The notes beneath the pieces were generated by a model that was not told the DNA's origin, did not search any database, and saw only the letters and a list, made by a program, of their open reading frames with translations. The translations under genes and the position numbers were made by a program. A stretch of DNA of 62,409 nucleotides from IMG/VR virus record IMGVR_UViG_3300001533_000597, positions 1-62,409 of that record, one strand, 5' to 3'. Below are positions 40,527 to 49,900 of the stretch, one piece after another. Position 1 is the first letter of the stretch. The number at the start of each line of letters is the position of its first letter. Source of the stretch: a virus.

Positions 40527-41013
40527 AGATAGGGCAATAGGACAAATAGGAGAAGATGCTGCAATATCTGTATTCAATAAATTAGGAATTCATGTTGATA
40601 AAAATACCAATAAAAATAGGTTATCCCACTATGATTTAATTTGTACAGCGCCCTATTTATATACTACAACATTTATGGTTGAGGTAAAAAATGATGTTTA
40701 TTCAGTCATCTCCGGAAATATTGCTATTGAAATCGGCCGAGCCTATGGTAATCAAAAAAGTGGTTTGACTATTACTAAAGCCAATTTGTGGATGCATATT
40801 GTAGGACAAGATATTTATATTACATCTATTAGTAAATTACAACAATATATTAAACAAAATAAACCAAAGCGCATTATTGAAAGTGCTGGAGATGGTAATG
40901 CGCAAATTATGTTATTTGAAATATCTAAAATTATACCTAGTATTTTTACCGCCATAAATGGTACTGACATAGAGAAAGAACAACAACTAATCAAATCATT
41001 ACTGGATAATTAA
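40513..41013 (+). CDS. PD-(D/E)XK nuclease-like protein
   Basis: 166 aa (ATG 40513; ATG 40510 directly before). IGQIGEDAAISVFNKLG, then HYDLICTAPY and FMVEVKND give the E...D...ExK core of Holliday-junction-resolvase-like nucleases. Could act on branched DNA with RuvB and UvsX; not proven. Confidence 0.65.
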   Translation: MAFAKDRAIGQIGEDAAISVFNKLGIHVDKNTNKNRLSHYDLICTAPYLYTTTFMVEVKNDVYSVISGNIAIEIGRAYGNQKSGLTITKANLWMHIVGQDIYITSISKLQQYIKQNKPKRIIESAGDGNAQIMLFEISKIIPSIFTAINGTDIEKEQQLIKSLLDN

Positions 41014-41014
41014 T

Positions 41015-41341
41015 ATGTTTAATGTATATATAGAATTATGGATAATATCCAACGATTTAGAGACCGGCAAAAAATATATTGTATCACTTCAGGAAGAACA
41101 ATTTGAACCGCCCCTTGTCAACTATACAAAAGACGGCCCGGACATTGATGGTATTTTGCATCCATTGTTACATATTGATACCCAATGGATTACATTAAGC
41201 CCCAAAAGAATTTATCATCAGAACGAAGATTTATATATTATTTGTCATGGTCAAATTCCATTTACCGTAATGCCTTCAGATGCCTTTTGGATAGAATTTA
41301 TTCCTGCTAAACACATAAGGATACTAAATGAGTCTACTTAA
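41015..41341 (+). CDS. Hypothetical protein
   Basis: 108 aa, beta-rich (VYIELWIISNDLETGKKYIV, RIYHQNEDLYIICHGQIPF). Overlaps the next gene. No family recognised. Confidence 0.5.
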   Translation: MFNVYIELWIISNDLETGKKYIVSLQEEQFEPPLVNYTKDGPDIDGILHPLLHIDTQWITLSPKRIYHQNEDLYIICHGQIPFTVMPSDAFWIEFIPAKHIRILNEST

Positions 41342-41756
41342 TTATATAAAATCTATGTTTGGTGTAAATCTAGAATTAGCAGATAATGATGAAATAGAAT
41401 TGCAAGAGTCTCAAGAATCTAAAGACCAACAATTGCAACCAATTGGTACCATATTATATATGTTAATGCCGAATGGTGAGATTAATTTATCTTATGAGTG
41501 TGTTGATAATGACATAAAATTAGCACCTATATTTGCTAAATTTTTATATCACATTAACCAAGGAGACCTAGAACCAATACTACAACAATCATTGATTCAA
41601 CATGCTAATACTAATATGATAGTTCGTCCATTTATCGAGGCAGTGTGTAGGGAATGGGTTAAATTACAAGAAGAACATGATGATATACCAGCTGTTGACC
41701 CTAGAGCTATTTTTTCTATGTCGTCTAACCTTGGGAATACGAATGAACAAGAATAA
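41328..41756 (+). CDS. Hypothetical protein
   Basis: 142 aa. Short amphipathic start, acidic Gln/Glu-rich linker (QESQESKDQQLQP), then a helical domain. Overlaps neighbours on both sides. Unknown function. Confidence 0.5.
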   Translation: MSLLNYIKSMFGVNLELADNDEIELQESQESKDQQLQPIGTILYMLMPNGEINLSYECVDNDIKLAPIFAKFLYHINQGDLEPILQQSLIQHANTNMIVRPFIEAVCREWVKLQEEHDDIPAVDPRAIFSMSSNLGNTNEQE

Positions 41757-42171
41757 ACCGACTATATTATGGGAAAAGTATAAAGACCCTTGGAATTTAT
41801 TTAATAATGAGGACGAAGATGGATGGGAAACAGAAGACTATAATAATGTACATAATGTAGCAACTAAATTAGATGACGCTAAGGCCATAGTGACCCCAAT
41901 GGGACCAGTCCCGTTTAGTCCCGCTAATTGTCCATCTAATACATTTAATTTTTGGTTAGGTCATTCTAATTTTCGTATTACCAATAAAATTGCCGAGATG
42001 ATTTCCCAACAAAATGGTATAGAATCTGTAGATATTTTTTCTCCTCATCGCATCCGCATCGGTGTCGGTAAGCTATTTAAACCATGCGATGTTATGACTA
42101 ATATTTGTCAATGTGTCGGAAAATATATATTAGATAGGAACAAGAAAGATGCCGAGTCCAGTGCGTCGTAA
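41743..42171 (+). CDS. Hypothetical protein
   Basis: 142 aa from ATG 41743; the frame is open upstream but overlaps the preceding gene. Acidic Trp-containing N-terminus, then TFNFWLGHSNFRITNKIAEM and VDIFSPHRIRIGVGKLF. Overlaps the ClpP-like gene by 23 bases. Unknown. Confidence 0.5.
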   Translation: MNKNKPTILWEKYKDPWNLFNNEDEDGWETEDYNNVHNVATKLDDAKAIVTPMGPVPFSPANCPSNTFNFWLGHSNFRITNKIAEMISQQNGIESVDIFSPHRIRIGVGKLFKPCDVMTNICQCVGKYILDRNKKDAESSAS

Positions 42172-42850
42172 TATTACTCAACGAAGTGAAATGGTTTATG
42201 ATGCTCACCACTTTGGTATAGTTTTGGATACCCGTGAAATTTTTTTATGTAGTCCTGACGACCCATATGAAGAATCATACATCGACCATAGGACTGCTGG
42301 TAATTTTATACGCAATCTTCATATTCTGAATAATATGGGGCATAACCCCATTCTAGTCCATATGATGACGGTTGGTGGTATCTATGAGTGTGGTATGGCT
42401 ATATATGATGCTATTAAAAATAGTTGCGATGACCCCAAATTATCTAATATTACTGTTTTAGCCTATTCCTATGCTCGCTCTATGTCATCTATAATTCCGC
42501 AGGCCGCTACGTGGCGCGTAATGATGCCTTCGGCCTACTTTCTAATTCATTATGGCACCTATAGTAGTGAGGAAAAAAATTGGCAATCTGTTATTTCTGA
42601 TATAAAGTGGTCAGAAAAAGAAACAGAAAATATGATAGATATTTACGTTAATCGGTGTCAAAATGGGGACTTTTGGAAACGAGAGGGATTATTGGAACCA
42701 AAAGCCATTAAGAGATGGATAAAACGTAACATTGCGACTCGACAAGAATTATATTTAAGTGCGAAAGAAGCTGTAGATAAGGGTTTTATGGATGCTGTAT
42801 TAGGTGATGATGAGTTTGAAACCATAGATAAATTAAGAGATACTCTTTAA
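42149..42850 (+). CDS. ClpP-like serine protease
   Basis: 233 aa. Crotonase/ClpP fold: PILVHMMTVGGIYECGMAIY, nucleophile region YSYARSMSSIIPQAA (Ser) and PSAYFLIHYGTYS (His), then a helical hydrolase arm and AKEAVDKGFMDAVLG (Asp). Phages use such proteins in head maturation or like cellular ClpP. No portal or capsid gene is adjacent, so the role is open. Confidence 0.78.
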   Translation: MPSPVRRNITQRSEMVYDAHHFGIVLDTREIFLCSPDDPYEESYIDHRTAGNFIRNLHILNNMGHNPILVHMMTVGGIYECGMAIYDAIKNSCDDPKLSNITVLAYSYARSMSSIIPQAATWRVMMPSAYFLIHYGTYSSEEKNWQSVISDIKWSEKETENMIDIYVNRCQNGDFWKREGLLEPKAIKRWIKRNIATRQELYLSAKEAVDKGFMDAVLGDDEFETIDKLRDTL

Positions 42851-42862
42851 ACGGTGTATAAT
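42841..42862 (+). promoter_or_regulatory. Promoter-like motif TACTC-N8-GTGTATAAT
   Basis: TACTC (42841-42845) inside the end of the ClpP-like gene, eight bases, GTGTATAAT (42854-42862), 38 bases before the next ATG. Same layout as at 15232 and 37178. Confidence 0.55.
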
Positions 42863-42900
42863 ATATAGGTAGATATATAATACCCATCTCGGAGCATCTC

Positions 42901-43218
42901 ATGAGTTTAGCTACTATTATTTCCATTATAACTATAACTATGGCATTAATGGGTCATGTTGCTTTTGTTTCTTGGAAATTTGGACAATATTCACAAAAAC
43001 AAATATTTGATTCTAACCAAATAGACAGATTATGTAATAGTGAATCGCAAAGAGCCATATTATGTGCTGGTCAATGCCAAGTAGTTAAAAATATAATTAA
43101 GGAGTTGGATAGGTTGGTAATTCAAGTTACCGACAGTAATCATAAGACTGGTATTTTAAATGATAGTCTAACAAAACTATCTACTAAAGTAGAAACATTG
43201 GAAGGACATCATGACTAA
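42901..43218 (+). CDS. Membrane-anchored coiled-coil protein
   Basis: 105 aa preceded by CGGAG. One N-terminal hydrophobic helix (IISIITITMALMGHVAFVSW), then a soluble helical part with three Cys (LCNSESQRAILCAGQC) and a coiled coil. Overlaps the receiver-like gene by 8 bases, suggesting they may act together. Confidence 0.5.
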   Translation: MSLATIISIITITMALMGHVAFVSWKFGQYSQKQIFDSNQIDRLCNSESQRAILCAGQCQVVKNIIKELDRLVIQVTDSNHKTGILNDSLTKLSTKVETLEGHHD

Positions 43219-43597
43219 TATATTGATAGTGGATGATAATACTAAAGATAGACATACCCTATATACAATAGCCAAGCAACTATTACCATCTGCAAATGTT
43301 CTTACCGCTGATAGACTAGGCCGAGCTAGAGATATACTAAATATTAAAAAAATTGATTTACTTATTTCTGAGATTTGTTTTACATATCTTAATGGCTTAT
43401 CAGATGGTTATGAATTAGTAGGATATACGAAAGATAAATATCCTGATTGTATTTGTATACTATTGACAAATTATCTTAATAGTATTTCAACTTCTAGGGC
43501 AAAAAAATATAATGTAGATGCCTTAGTAATTAAAACACACTCACTGTGTGAATATAAAGACATGTTAAAAAGACTGGACACAAATAAGGAACAATAG
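43211..43597 (+). CDS. Receiver-like protein with Glu at the phosphorylation site
   Basis: 128 aa CheY-like fold. ILIVDDN supplies the acidic pair Asp8-Asp9. DLLISEICF has Glu54 where the phospho-accepting Asp should be. LLTNY gives Thr86 and VIKTH gives Lys108, both at canonical spacing. Glu often mimics the phosphorylated state, so this could be a constitutively active regulator or a decoy for host two-component partners. No output domain. Confidence 0.75.
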   Translation: MTNILIVDDNTKDRHTLYTIAKQLLPSANVLTADRLGRARDILNIKKIDLLISEICFTYLNGLSDGYELVGYTKDKYPDCICILLTNYLNSISTSRAKKYNVDALVIKTHSLCEYKDMLKRLDTNKEQ

Positions 43598-43632
43598 GAC
43601 TTATTAGGGAGAATTATATAAGGGTTTAAAAA

Positions 43633-44493
43633 ATGGCAAGTTCTCCTAAAACGATGTATCGTGTTGTAAATCCTGGGGCTGGCAACGATTATTATAATGT
43701 AGCTGGTTCAGCTTATAATGCAAAAGAAGATTTTTCGGATGATTTAAATCCGGCCGCTCAACCAACTTATCTTGGAGGTAATGCTCGTAATTTATATTCC
43801 AATCGTTCATTACTAGATAATGTAGCACATGGATTTGCTAGTACAGTTTTCGCGTCTCAAGTAGTAGGCGGAAATAATATTGGTTATGCCGCTTGGGGTA
43901 CGCAAGTCTCAGCAGATGTTAGTGTGGCAGCAGATAGTGGCTATGCTAAGTATACCAAAAATGAACATGGACTTAGTGTTGGTGCTATAGTTAATGTTAC
44001 TGATACCAACAGCGTTGTAGATGGTCCTCAACGTATCACGGCTGTTACAGCCAATACATTTACGACCACAAAATTATATACTGCTGGTGCTGGTACAGTT
44101 ACCTATTACCCATCTGATGGTACTCATTTTGCCTCTATGACGGCTGAAAAATGGATTATTCGTAGAGTTACAACTGAATTAGCTGGTGGTGTTTCCAAAA
44201 CACTATTACGTTCAGGTGCTTCGGATTATCAAATTAGACGCCCAATCCATCAAATGGAGGCTATGCGTACTACTCGTACCGCTACAGCAATTCGTGCTGG
44301 TTATTGGAACGAGTATAGTGGTAGTTGGAGTACAGACCCAACAACTGCTGATGATATGGCAACGTTTGAGACTAATGGTACTGATGATGCTGCAAACCCG
44401 ACCTATGCTAAGCCGGGTGAGTTGGTATACAAAGAACCCAAACACATTCCCGAAATGGATGATTACAAAGAACGTCATTCGACAACTAGCTAA
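43633..44493 (+). CDS. Probable virion structural protein
   Basis: 286 aa, Gly/Ala/Thr-rich with regular codon use and many short beta strands (HGLSVGAIVNVTDTNSVVDG, FTTTKLYTAGAGTVTYYP). No Cys, no catalytic motif, strong terminator directly after. Composition and expression signals suggest an abundant capsid-decoration, tail or fibre protein. Exact role unknown. Confidence 0.6.
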   Translation: MASSPKTMYRVVNPGAGNDYYNVAGSAYNAKEDFSDDLNPAAQPTYLGGNARNLYSNRSLLDNVAHGFASTVFASQVVGGNNIGYAAWGTQVSADVSVAADSGYAKYTKNEHGLSVGAIVNVTDTNSVVDGPQRITAVTANTFTTTKLYTAGAGTVTYYPSDGTHFASMTAEKWIIRRVTTELAGGVSKTLLRSGASDYQIRRPIHQMEAMRTTRTATAIRAGYWNEYSGSWSTDPTTADDMATFETNGTDDAANPTYAKPGELVYKEPKHIPEMDDYKERHSTTS

Positions 44494-44500
44494 ACTTTTT

Positions 44501-44538
44501 GGTATGAGGGGTTTCATCGCCCCTTATACCCTTTAATT
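44501..44538 (+). terminator. Rho-independent terminator
   Basis: GGTATGAGGGG (44501-44511) pairs with CCCCTTATACC (44520-44530) with one G-T wobble around an 8-base loop, followed by CTTTAATT. Ends the structural gene transcript. Confidence 0.82.
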
Positions 44539-44549
44539 AAGGTGTTGCT

Positions 44550-45164
44550 ATGCTACCACACATATTATTATCAGACTATTATCCATTGATGCAGGAGGGG
44601 GATGTTGCACTATTTAGGGGCCAAAATTTACTAGGTCGCCTAATAGGAAGGGGAAGTGAAACAACCTATAGTCACGTCGGCATATTATCTAGACATAATG
44701 GTTTAATAGAATTAGTAGAGTTTAAAGAGAGAAAGGGCGGGCGCACTGTTAATTTTGATATAATAGTAGAAAAGGCAGCCAGATATATAGATATTTATAG
44801 ACCAATACCCGTATGGTTAAAATGGAAAGTATATAATGGTGAGGTTAAATTAGTACACAAATATTTTGATGGGCGTGCCGTTACAAATACTATGCGACAA
44901 ATGACTGGGTTGCCGTATGGTTGGAAACGTCTTTGGTGGATTATTAAGCACAAAATGTTTGGATTACGACTATTATATAATGTTAATAATTTAATGGTAG
45001 ATACACTTGAAGATATGGTCTATCCCGTATGTTCTACGGCCGTGGCCTATTCATTTAATAAGAATGGTTTTGATATTTTATGTAATCGAGCAGACGCATG
45101 GACGGAGCCTGGTCAAATTGCTATGTCGCCCAGACTTACCGGTTTGTTTACTATTACTACTTGA
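44550..45164 (+). CDS. YiiX/NlpC-P60-like cysteine hydrolase
   Basis: 204 aa. EGDVALFRGQNLLGRLIG, TTYSHVGILSRHNG (His) and YPVCSTAVAYSF (Cys) give the permuted His-then-Cys order also seen in the 13336 protein. Possible peptide hydrolase of the envelope. Its last codon overlaps a sigma70-like promoter. Confidence 0.65.
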   Translation: MLPHILLSDYYPLMQEGDVALFRGQNLLGRLIGRGSETTYSHVGILSRHNGLIELVEFKERKGGRTVNFDIIVEKAARYIDIYRPIPVWLKWKVYNGEVKLVHKYFDGRAVTNTMRQMTGLPYGWKRLWWIIKHKMFGLRLLYNVNNLMVDTLEDMVYPVCSTAVAYSFNKNGFDILCNRADAWTEPGQIAMSPRLTGLFTITT

Positions 45165-45188
45165 CATTTTACTCCCTCCCCCTATATA
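45161..45188 (+). promoter_or_regulatory. Sigma70-like promoter
   Basis: TTGACA (45161-45166), 16-base pyrimidine-rich spacer, TATATA (45183-45188), just before the 45207 gene. Confidence 0.55.
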
Positions 45189-45206
45189 CATATCGGAGAT
45201 TTTACT

Positions 45207-45578
45207 ATGATGGCCGTAAATCACGTTTCACAGTCTATAATTTCTCGTATGCGGGCCGAAAATACAAAACAAGAGGTTTGTGTTGACCCGACCACTCTTC
45301 AAATAATAATATCCACCATAGTAGTGCAAATTATCAAGTTGCTCGCGGAATATTTGAACTATAAAAAACAAGATGGCGAACAAGAGGAAGTGGCGTATAA
45401 TATATTGAAGTCGCCCAACTTTTTACAACGCCGCATACTCAAGAGAACTATCAGAAAAGAAATGGGATTTTGGCAATATTGGGTAAATGGAGGTAAGGTA
45501 TATGACTCCCTCCTGCAAGAAGGACAACAAGCAGATGTGGAAATTGTTAAAGATTTATTTAACGAAGTTATTACGTAA
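45207..45578 (+). CDS. Hypothetical protein with hydrophobic segment
   Basis: 123 aa. A hydrophobic stretch LQIIISTIVVQIIKLLAEYL in the first half may be a membrane helix; the second half is charged and helical. Overlaps the next gene by about 77 bases. Function unknown. Confidence 0.5.
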   Translation: MMAVNHVSQSIISRMRAENTKQEVCVDPTTLQIIISTIVVQIIKLLAEYLNYKKQDGEQEEVAYNILKSPNFLQRRILKRTIRKEMGFWQYWVNGGKVYDSLLQEGQQADVEIVKDLFNEVIT

Positions 45579-46050
45579 TATCACTCGATTAGTAGAGTAT
45601 TTATTGTGGGGTTTTGGTCCACCGATGCCCCCGACAGACCTTAAGTATGAAAGGATTAATGATATGAAACAGGTATCAATTAAATTATTTTGGGAACCAT
45701 CAATATCATCTGACGTTGTAGACCAACAACTAGAAATTTATGTGGGTGGTGAGTTAGTGGTAAGCAAAAGCTTACTACCCGAAATATCAAGTTATGAACC
45801 GCTTGTATTAGATGCTCACGATACAGTCTTGGCTAAGGTACGTGCCTATGATGGTCTCTTTTATAGTCCCTGGGCCGTTCTAGAATTTGTTTTACCAGAT
45901 TTAGATGCTCCGCTACCACCGACACTTTTCGGATGGGATATTGTTGAGGTTATAGATGTTGAGGAACCCGTTGAGGAACCCGCTGAGGAGCCCGCTGAGG
46001 AACCCGCTGAGGAGCCCGCTGAAGAGCCAGTTGAGGAACCAACTGAATAA
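45502..46050 (+). CDS. FN3-like protein with EEPA tandem repeats
   Basis: 182 aa from ATG 45502. A basic hydrophobic N-terminus, then a fibronectin-III-like sandwich (PPTDLKYERINDMKQVSIKL through VRAYDGLFYSPWAVLEFVL), then seven EEPx tetrapeptides. Such domains often sit on virion surfaces. The acidic repeat tail varies easily in copy number. Confidence 0.55.
   Translation: MTPSCKKDNKQMWKLLKIYLTKLLRNITRLVEYLLWGFGPPMPPTDLKYERINDMKQVSIKLFWEPSISSDVVDQQLEIYVGGELVVSKSLLPEISSYEPLVLDAHDTVLAKVRAYDGLFYSPWAVLEFVLPDLDAPLPPTLFGWDIVEVIDVEEPVEEPAEEPAEEPAEEPAEEPVEEPTE
45961..46044 (+). repeat. Seven 12-bp tandem repeats coding EEPA
   Basis: Seven units of GAGGAACCCGCT-type sequence in frame, encoding EEPV, EEPA x4, EEPV, EEPT at the end of the FN3-like protein. 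Confidence 0.9.
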
Positions 46051-46586
46051 TGCCAATCCGAAATAGCATATTAAGTATGTTATCTCAGGGTGCTCGTAAA
46101 AAAATACAACATTGGTCGAGCATTAGGTCGGACGTTAAGCGTGATAATTGGGATGTATTTTTTATGCGTCAAGCTATTAATATGTCCAAACGCAGCCCTG
46201 ATGCTCAGACCAAGGTTGGAGCCGTTTTAGTCAGAGATAAGACCATTATTACCTCTGGCTATAACGGACACATCCGAGAAGCTCGTGACGAATTTATTCC
46301 GAATATTCGTCCTGATAAATATCCATTTATGATGCACGCCGAAGTAAATGCTATCTTTAATGCGGCCCGATTAGGTCTTTCCACCTTAAATAGTACGTGT
46401 TATTGTACTCACCAGCCTTGTGAACAATGTTTACAATTTTTGTGGCAGTCGGGTATCAGAGAAATAGTATATTTAGAAAATAGTTTTGCTCATTCTGCTA
46501 GTAATAATGATGAGTTTTATGAAATTTTTCAATTTTTGACTCGACGTTTAATGACCATTAGGAGTATGAAGATAGATGAAGCTTAA
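46050..46586 (+). CDS. Deoxycytidylate deaminase-like protein
   Basis: 178 aa. Zinc and catalytic motifs MMHAEVNAIFNAA (HAE) and HQPCEQCLQFLW (PCxxC), with SGYNGHIREARDE before them as in dCMP deaminases. Converts dCMP to dUMP for thymidylate synthesis by ThyX (59602). Stop overlaps the next gene. Confidence 0.85.
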   Translation: MPIRNSILSMLSQGARKKIQHWSSIRSDVKRDNWDVFFMRQAINMSKRSPDAQTKVGAVLVRDKTIITSGYNGHIREARDEFIPNIRPDKYPFMMHAEVNAIFNAARLGLSTLNSTCYCTHQPCEQCLQFLWQSGIREIVYLENSFAHSASNNDEFYEIFQFLTRRLMTIRSMKIDEA

Positions 46587-46869
46587 GATTTGTGAAACCA
46601 CTGAAAATAAGATGTTTGAGATAGTCGTGCAGATACGGGATGCGGAGGGCAATCCAACCGGGCGTACTAAATCATATAGCACTGATAACCCAGATAAATT
46701 AGCACAGTTTTGGAATAATATGAGAGGGCGTCCCAAAAGAAAGAAAAAGAAGAAAACCAATCATGATAAATTACCAAAGGGCAAGGATGCAGATAAGTTG
46801 GCACAAACTATTGGAGAAGAAACAGAAAAGAAAAAAGATGGGATTCAGGACATCATTCCTTCATTATAG
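46576..46869 (+). CDS. Hypothetical Lys-rich protein
   Basis: 97 aa. Beta-rich N-terminus (MFEIVVQIRDAEGNPTGRTK) and a very basic centre (RGRPKRKKKKKTNHDK). Possible nucleic-acid binding. Unknown. Confidence 0.5.
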   Translation: MKLKICETTENKMFEIVVQIRDAEGNPTGRTKSYSTDNPDKLAQFWNNMRGRPKRKKKKKTNHDKLPKGKDADKLAQTIGEETEKKKDGIQDIIPSL

Positions 46870-46904
46870 GGAATTCAAGGTTTCATCCCATTAAATATAT
46901 AAAT

Positions 46905-46976
46905 GGTGGGAATGCAGACTGTCATTCCATATAATACGACGTAAGCAAATATGGAATTCACATGCTCATTCCCACC
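46905..46976 (+). promoter_or_regulatory. Nested inverted repeats upstream of nrdJ
   Basis: Outer arms GGTGGGAATG (46905-46914) and CATTCCCACC (46967-46976); inner arms ATTCCATAT (46924-46932) and ATATGGAAT (46949-46957). In RNA this makes a long two-part hairpin ending 21 bases before the NrdJ ATG; in DNA it could be a dimeric operator. Confidence 0.6.
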
Positions 46977-46997
46977 TATCAAAACAAAGGTACAAAT

Positions 46998-49900
46998 ATG
47001 TCGGCAACTCAAGCACTAATGGATTATACTTTTGTATCTAAATATGCTCGTTGGTTGAAAAATGAGAAAAGAAGAGAAACTTGGGAAGAAGCAGTAAATC
47101 GTGTACGAGAAATGATGCACGAGAAATACGAAGATAAAGATGTACATGAGGATATTGATTTTGCCTATGATATGATGCGGCGTAAACGCGTGTTAGGTAG
47201 CCAACGATGCCTCCAATATGGGGGCCAACCGGCCTTACAAAAAAACGCGCGTGTATTCAATTGTACAGCCTCATATTGTGATAGATTAAGAGTATTTCAA
47301 GAAGCCTTTTGGTTATTATTATGTGGATGTGGAGTTGGATTAAGCATACAAAAACATCATATTAATAAGTTACCTAAATTATCAGACAAGCGATTAAAAG
47401 GAAGAAAAAGAAGTAGTCAAAAGTTTGTTGTACCTGATACTATTGAAGGATGGGCAGACTGTGTTGGTGTACTATTAACTTCCTACTATGATATTCCGGT
47501 TGAAGAACGATTTGAAAAATATGTTGATGCAGAAGTAGAGTTTGATTATAGTAAGATACGCCCAGGGGGGTCTTTTTTAAGTAGCGGCGTCGGAAAAGCT
47601 CCGGGGCCAGATGGATTACGCACCGCAGTTAAAAATATACAACAATTGTTGGATGCTCGCATAAATGAAGGTCGTACTAAGCTGGCTCCTATAGATTGTG
47701 GTGATATATTTCTACATACAGGAGAGGCAACTTTATCTGGAGGCGTTCGCAGAAGTTCGGGTATCCTACTATTTTCTGCTGATGATAAGGATATGAGGTT
47801 ATGTAAAACGGGTAACTGGTTACAAAATCATCCACAACGGGCCCGTGCCAATATTTCCGAGGTATTACATCGGGAAACTACCGACTATGATTCTTTTAAG
47901 GATATCATTCAATATACTAAGGAATATGGAGACCCAGGATTTATGTGGGTTGATGATTTAGAAGAATTAAGAAATCCTTGTGTAACTAAAGATACTATGA
48001 TAGTTACAAAGGATGGACTAGATTGTGTAGAACATCTAAATACAAATAAATCTTATTTTACAACTATTGTAGATGGTGAAAAATATAATTCAACATTCTT
48101 TTATCAGACAGGAAATAAACCAGTATATGAAGTACAGTTTAAATCTGGTAGAATATTAAAATTAACTGGGAACCATCGTATAATGAGAAATGATGGGGTT
48201 TGGAAAAAACTAGATGATTTAAATATTGGTGATAAAGTAAAGGTTCATAACCATCGTGAATTACTAAAAAATATTGATAGGAATTCTAAAGAATATGCAC
48301 AAGGATATTGTTTAGGACATATAATAGGTGATGGATATTTATCACATACTGATAAAAGCGCTCACATGTGTTGGTGGGGTAAAGATAGATGGGACCAAAG
48401 AACTAGAGGTTTTGAATTATTAAATCAGGCTCATTTTGACAGTAACTCCCAATATAAAAAAGTTAAACATAATAATGTTAGAGCAAGTATACAGTCTACA
48501 AAATTATATAGCTTTTTAGACAACCAAGGGTGTATAGCTAATAAAGAATTAACAATACAATCTATTTGTGGCAATTGGTCATATTTATCAGGTTTACTAG
48601 CTGGATATTTTGATGCTGATGGGTATGTAGTCAGCAACACCGACAAGGGATGCTGTGTCCGTTTAACCTCTATAAGTTTAAGTAACTTACAATTAGTACA
48701 AAATATATTAAATGCATTTGGAATCAATTCAACTATCTATAAAAATCGTTTACAAGAGGGATATTATAAATTACCAGATGGACATGGTGATTTAAAACAA
48801 TATTGGTGTAATACCCAACATGACCTACATATTTCTAAAGACAATTTAGTAATTTTACGGAATATTATTAAATTTGAGCAACCGCATAAAGAAAGGTTGC
48901 TAAATGACATCATAGATTCTTATATCCGAAAGCCATATAGAGATAAATTTGAAGATACTATAGAGTCCATTTCTTTATTGCCAGAAGAAGATGTGTTTGA
49001 TTGTACAGTATCAGATATAGAAGCCTTTAGTGCTAATGGAGTATATGTACATAATTGTGGTGAAATTGGAATGTGGGCCTATGACATTATAGATGAAGAT
49101 AAATTTAATAAGTTCTTGGAGAATTATGATGGACAAGGTTACAAAAGAAACAATAAAAACATTGGATTGGAGTCAGGATGGCAAATGTGCAATTTGGGAA
49201 CCATTAACGCCCCCACAGTTAGAACTATTGAAGAATATCATGAGTGGGGACGTGCCGCTGCCATTATCACTACGTTGCAATCTGGATTCACAGAGTTTGG
49301 TTATCTTACTCCTGCATCGAAACATATTTGCGAGCGTGAATCGCTTATCGGAGTCTCAATTACAGGAATAATGGAGAATGAAGAATTAATATTAGAATCT
49401 AGTAATCAGCGTAAAGTTGCCAGAACAATTAAACAAGTTAATACAGAAATAGCAAATAAAATTGGTATTAATCCAGCCGCACGGTGTACTACTATTAAAC
49501 CTGAAGGTACTGGTTCTCTCGTTTTGGGTGTATCATCGGGAATACATCCACATCATTCCAAAAGATATTTAAGACGCATACAGGCCAACATTACTGAGAA
49601 TCCCTATCAACATTTTAAAACCACGAACCCCCTAGCTTGTGAAAAATCTGTTTGGGCCGCTAATGATACCGATGAAATAGCTTTATTCCCTATCGAGGTT
49701 AAAGATGGAGCCAAATTAAAAAATCAGTTACCGGCACTAACATTACTGGAAATAGTGAAAAGCCTACAACAGAATTGGATACGTGTAGGTAAAACCGAAG
49801 AATTATGTACACGACCCTGTTTGTCTCATAATGTAAGTAATACTATACAGGTTAAACCTGATGAGTGGGATGAAGTAACCCTATGGATTTATAGAAACCG

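Noticed and set aside
46932-46940. TAATACGAC, the start of a T7 promoter
   Set aside because: Only nine bases match; the rest of the T7 core is absent and the stretch is the loop of the nested inverted repeats.
49093-49371. Plus-strand frame inside nrdJ
   Set aside because: Entirely within the reductase coding region and without a ribosome site.
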